Shown piece by piece: positions 57,904 to 58,800 of a DNA stretch of 58,800 bases (positions are counted from its first letter, which is position 1; every line of letters begins with the position of its first letter). Location: assembly GCF_030406325.1 (NCBI RefSeq), contig NZ_JAUEQY010000049.1:1-58800 (forward strand), in the 5' to 3' direction. The notes below the pieces were generated by a model. It saw only the letters and a list, made by a program, of their open reading frames with translations. It searched no databases and was not told where the DNA came from. The position numbers were made by a program, and so were the translations under genes. Source of the DNA: Actinomadura sp. DC4 (GTDB lineage: Bacteria; Actinomycetota; Actinomycetes; Streptosporangiales; Streptosporangiaceae).

Positions 57904-58194
57904 ATGAGCGATCAGTTCTGGGTCAACCACAGCGGCTACGGCGACGTGAACGCCGGTCTGTCCGCGAGCGTCGCCCGCATGGACACGATCATGAGCGACC
58001 TGAACGCCACCCTCAGCCGCATCAGCCAGGCCAGCCAGGGCAAGGCCACGCCGCTCTGGGAGGAGCAGCAGACCACCTGGAACCGGTCCTACGCCGAGAT
58101 GAAGACGCTGCTGGGCACCCACACCAACTCCTCGATCAACGTCGCCCAGACGTTCCAGGACGGCGACGACCAGGGCGCACGTGTCATGGCCTAA
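57904..58194 (+). CDS. WXG100-family-like ESX protein (copy 2), 96 aa
   Basis: Equivalent to the 3529-3819 product and the same length. It keeps 'DQFWVNHS.Y.DVNAGL', 'KATPLWEEQQT.WNRSY.EMK' and 'SSINVA..F.DGD..GA'. A strong AAGGAGGAGTACTGCG ribosome site precedes it. The strict conservation of the Trp-rich turn in both copies supports a WXG100-type helical hairpin despite the missing Gly. It probably pairs with the 104-aa protein encoded just upstream. Confidence 0.85.
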   Translation: MSDQFWVNHSGYGDVNAGLSASVARMDTIMSDLNATLSRISQASQGKATPLWEEQQTTWNRSYAEMKTLLGTHTNSSINVAQTFQDGDDQGARVMA

Positions 58195-58218
58195 GGCCGT
58201 GGACCGGAAGGAGTGACA

Positions 58219-58605
58219 ATGGCGGACGACAACGAAGAGGTCACCTCGTTCGACAAAACGCATTATGAACAGCTCATCCATTACCTGATGAGCGTCGACG
58301 GCGGTATCAACAAAACGCCTTCGGCGCTGGGGCCGTCGGCCGACCTCAAGCTCGACAGCACTCTGCAGACCCTGCTGAAGCCGGGTTCGCAGAACTGGGA
58401 CCCGGTGAAGAACCTCGTCGCCCAGGCGGGCGCCTTCGGGGACTCGGCGCACAGCCGTTACACCGCCGTCGAGCAGGAGATCCGCGTGTTCGTGAACGCC
58501 CTCAAGGACGCCGAGAACGTCTTCGAGGACACCGACGACCTCGCCAGCTACGACGCGACGAAGTTCGGGGACGAACACCCGGACGTCGCGGGAGCCGTGA
58601 CCTGA
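58219..58605 (+). CDS. Third small ESX-locus protein (copy 2), 128 aa
   Basis: Homologue of the 3935-4327 product: 'VTSFDKTHYEQLI', 'LGPSADLKLDSTL', 'PGSQNWDPVKNL', 'DDLASYDATKFG'. The ATG at 58219 follows GGAAGGAGTGACA; a GTG two codons earlier is also in frame. It is the last readable gene. The sequence turns into homopolymer runs about 20 bases after the stop, so whatever follows in the real genome (in module 1, the 728-aa protein) is not available. Confidence 0.8.
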   Translation: MADDNEEVTSFDKTHYEQLIHYLMSVDGGINKTPSALGPSADLKLDSTLQTLLKPGSQNWDPVKNLVAQAGAFGDSAHSRYTAVEQEIRVFVNALKDAENVFEDTDDLASYDATKFGDEHPDVAGAVT

Positions 58606-58627
58606 CCTCACTTCAGGGTCACGGAGC

Positions 58628-58800
58628 GGCGGGGGGGGGGGGGGGGGCGCCCCCCCCCCCCCCCGGCGGGGGGGGGGGGGGGGCCGGCGGGGGGGGGGGG
58701 GCCCGCGCGCGCGCCCCGCCCCCCCCCGCGGCGGCGCGGGGGGCGCGGGCGCCGCCGGGCCCCGCCCGCCCGCCCCCCCCCCGGGGGGAGAGAGGAGAGG
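58628..58800. other. G/C homopolymer low-complexity end, probable sequencing or assembly artefact
   Basis: Runs of up to about 20 consecutive G or C alternate, followed by a short AGAGAGGAGAGG end. No codon structure or natural repeat unit is visible. Such sequence is typical of low-quality contig ends, so nothing after about 58625 should be interpreted. Confidence 0.85.

Overview
The window comes from a very GC-rich actinomycete. Codons end mostly in G or C. The content (ESX-type type VII secretion genes, a SARP regulator, a LAL-type LuxR regulator, several P450s, a ricin-lectin kinase and a TM/HAMP adenylate cyclase) fits a filamentous Streptosporangiales or Streptomycetales organism. Thermomonosporaceae-like is my guess; nothing here proves the family.

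Region 1 (1-31429) is a type VII secretion (ESX) locus. The 5' end of eccC runs leftward off the window. Divergently from it run eccD, eccB, three small ESX-type genes, a 728-aa Gly/Pro-rich substrate-like protein, a YbaB/EbfC-like protein, a small helical protein, a giant 7060-aa protein, and a 958-aa protein whose GTG start overlaps the giant's stop. The giant has a CpnT-like helical N-terminus, a papain-fold (glutamine-deamidase-like) domain, a long beta-rich centre, a four- to five-fold repeat of about 200 residues, an OTU-type cysteine protease domain, and a domain shared with the 958-aa protein. The two proteins carry papain-type C/H/D residues at nearly identical spacing. I see no immunity gene. 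The natural reading is a secreted multi-domain toxin or effector cassette.

Region 2 (31430-38212) holds a small secreted protein, an ECF sigma factor fused in frame to an IS701-like transposase remnant, an alpha/beta hydrolase and a large LuxR-family ATPase regulator.

Region 3 (38483-48576) resembles a small specialised-metabolism or accessory cluster: two paralogous alpha/beta hydrolases, two methyltransferases, three cytochrome P450s, an atypical LDH/MDH-family dehydrogenase, a membrane-anchored bulb-lectin protein and two speculative small ORFs. No core synthase (PKS, NRPS, terpene cyclase) is visible.

Region 4 (48595-54539) is signalling: a Ser/Thr kinase-like protein with an extracellular ricin-type lectin, a class III adenylate cyclase and a SARP/AfsR-type regulator.

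Region 5 (54661-58605) is a second, paralogous eccD-eccB-esx-esx-esx module in the same order and orientation as the start of region 1. The last ~170 bases are G/C homopolymer runs and look like a contig-end artefact rather than biology.
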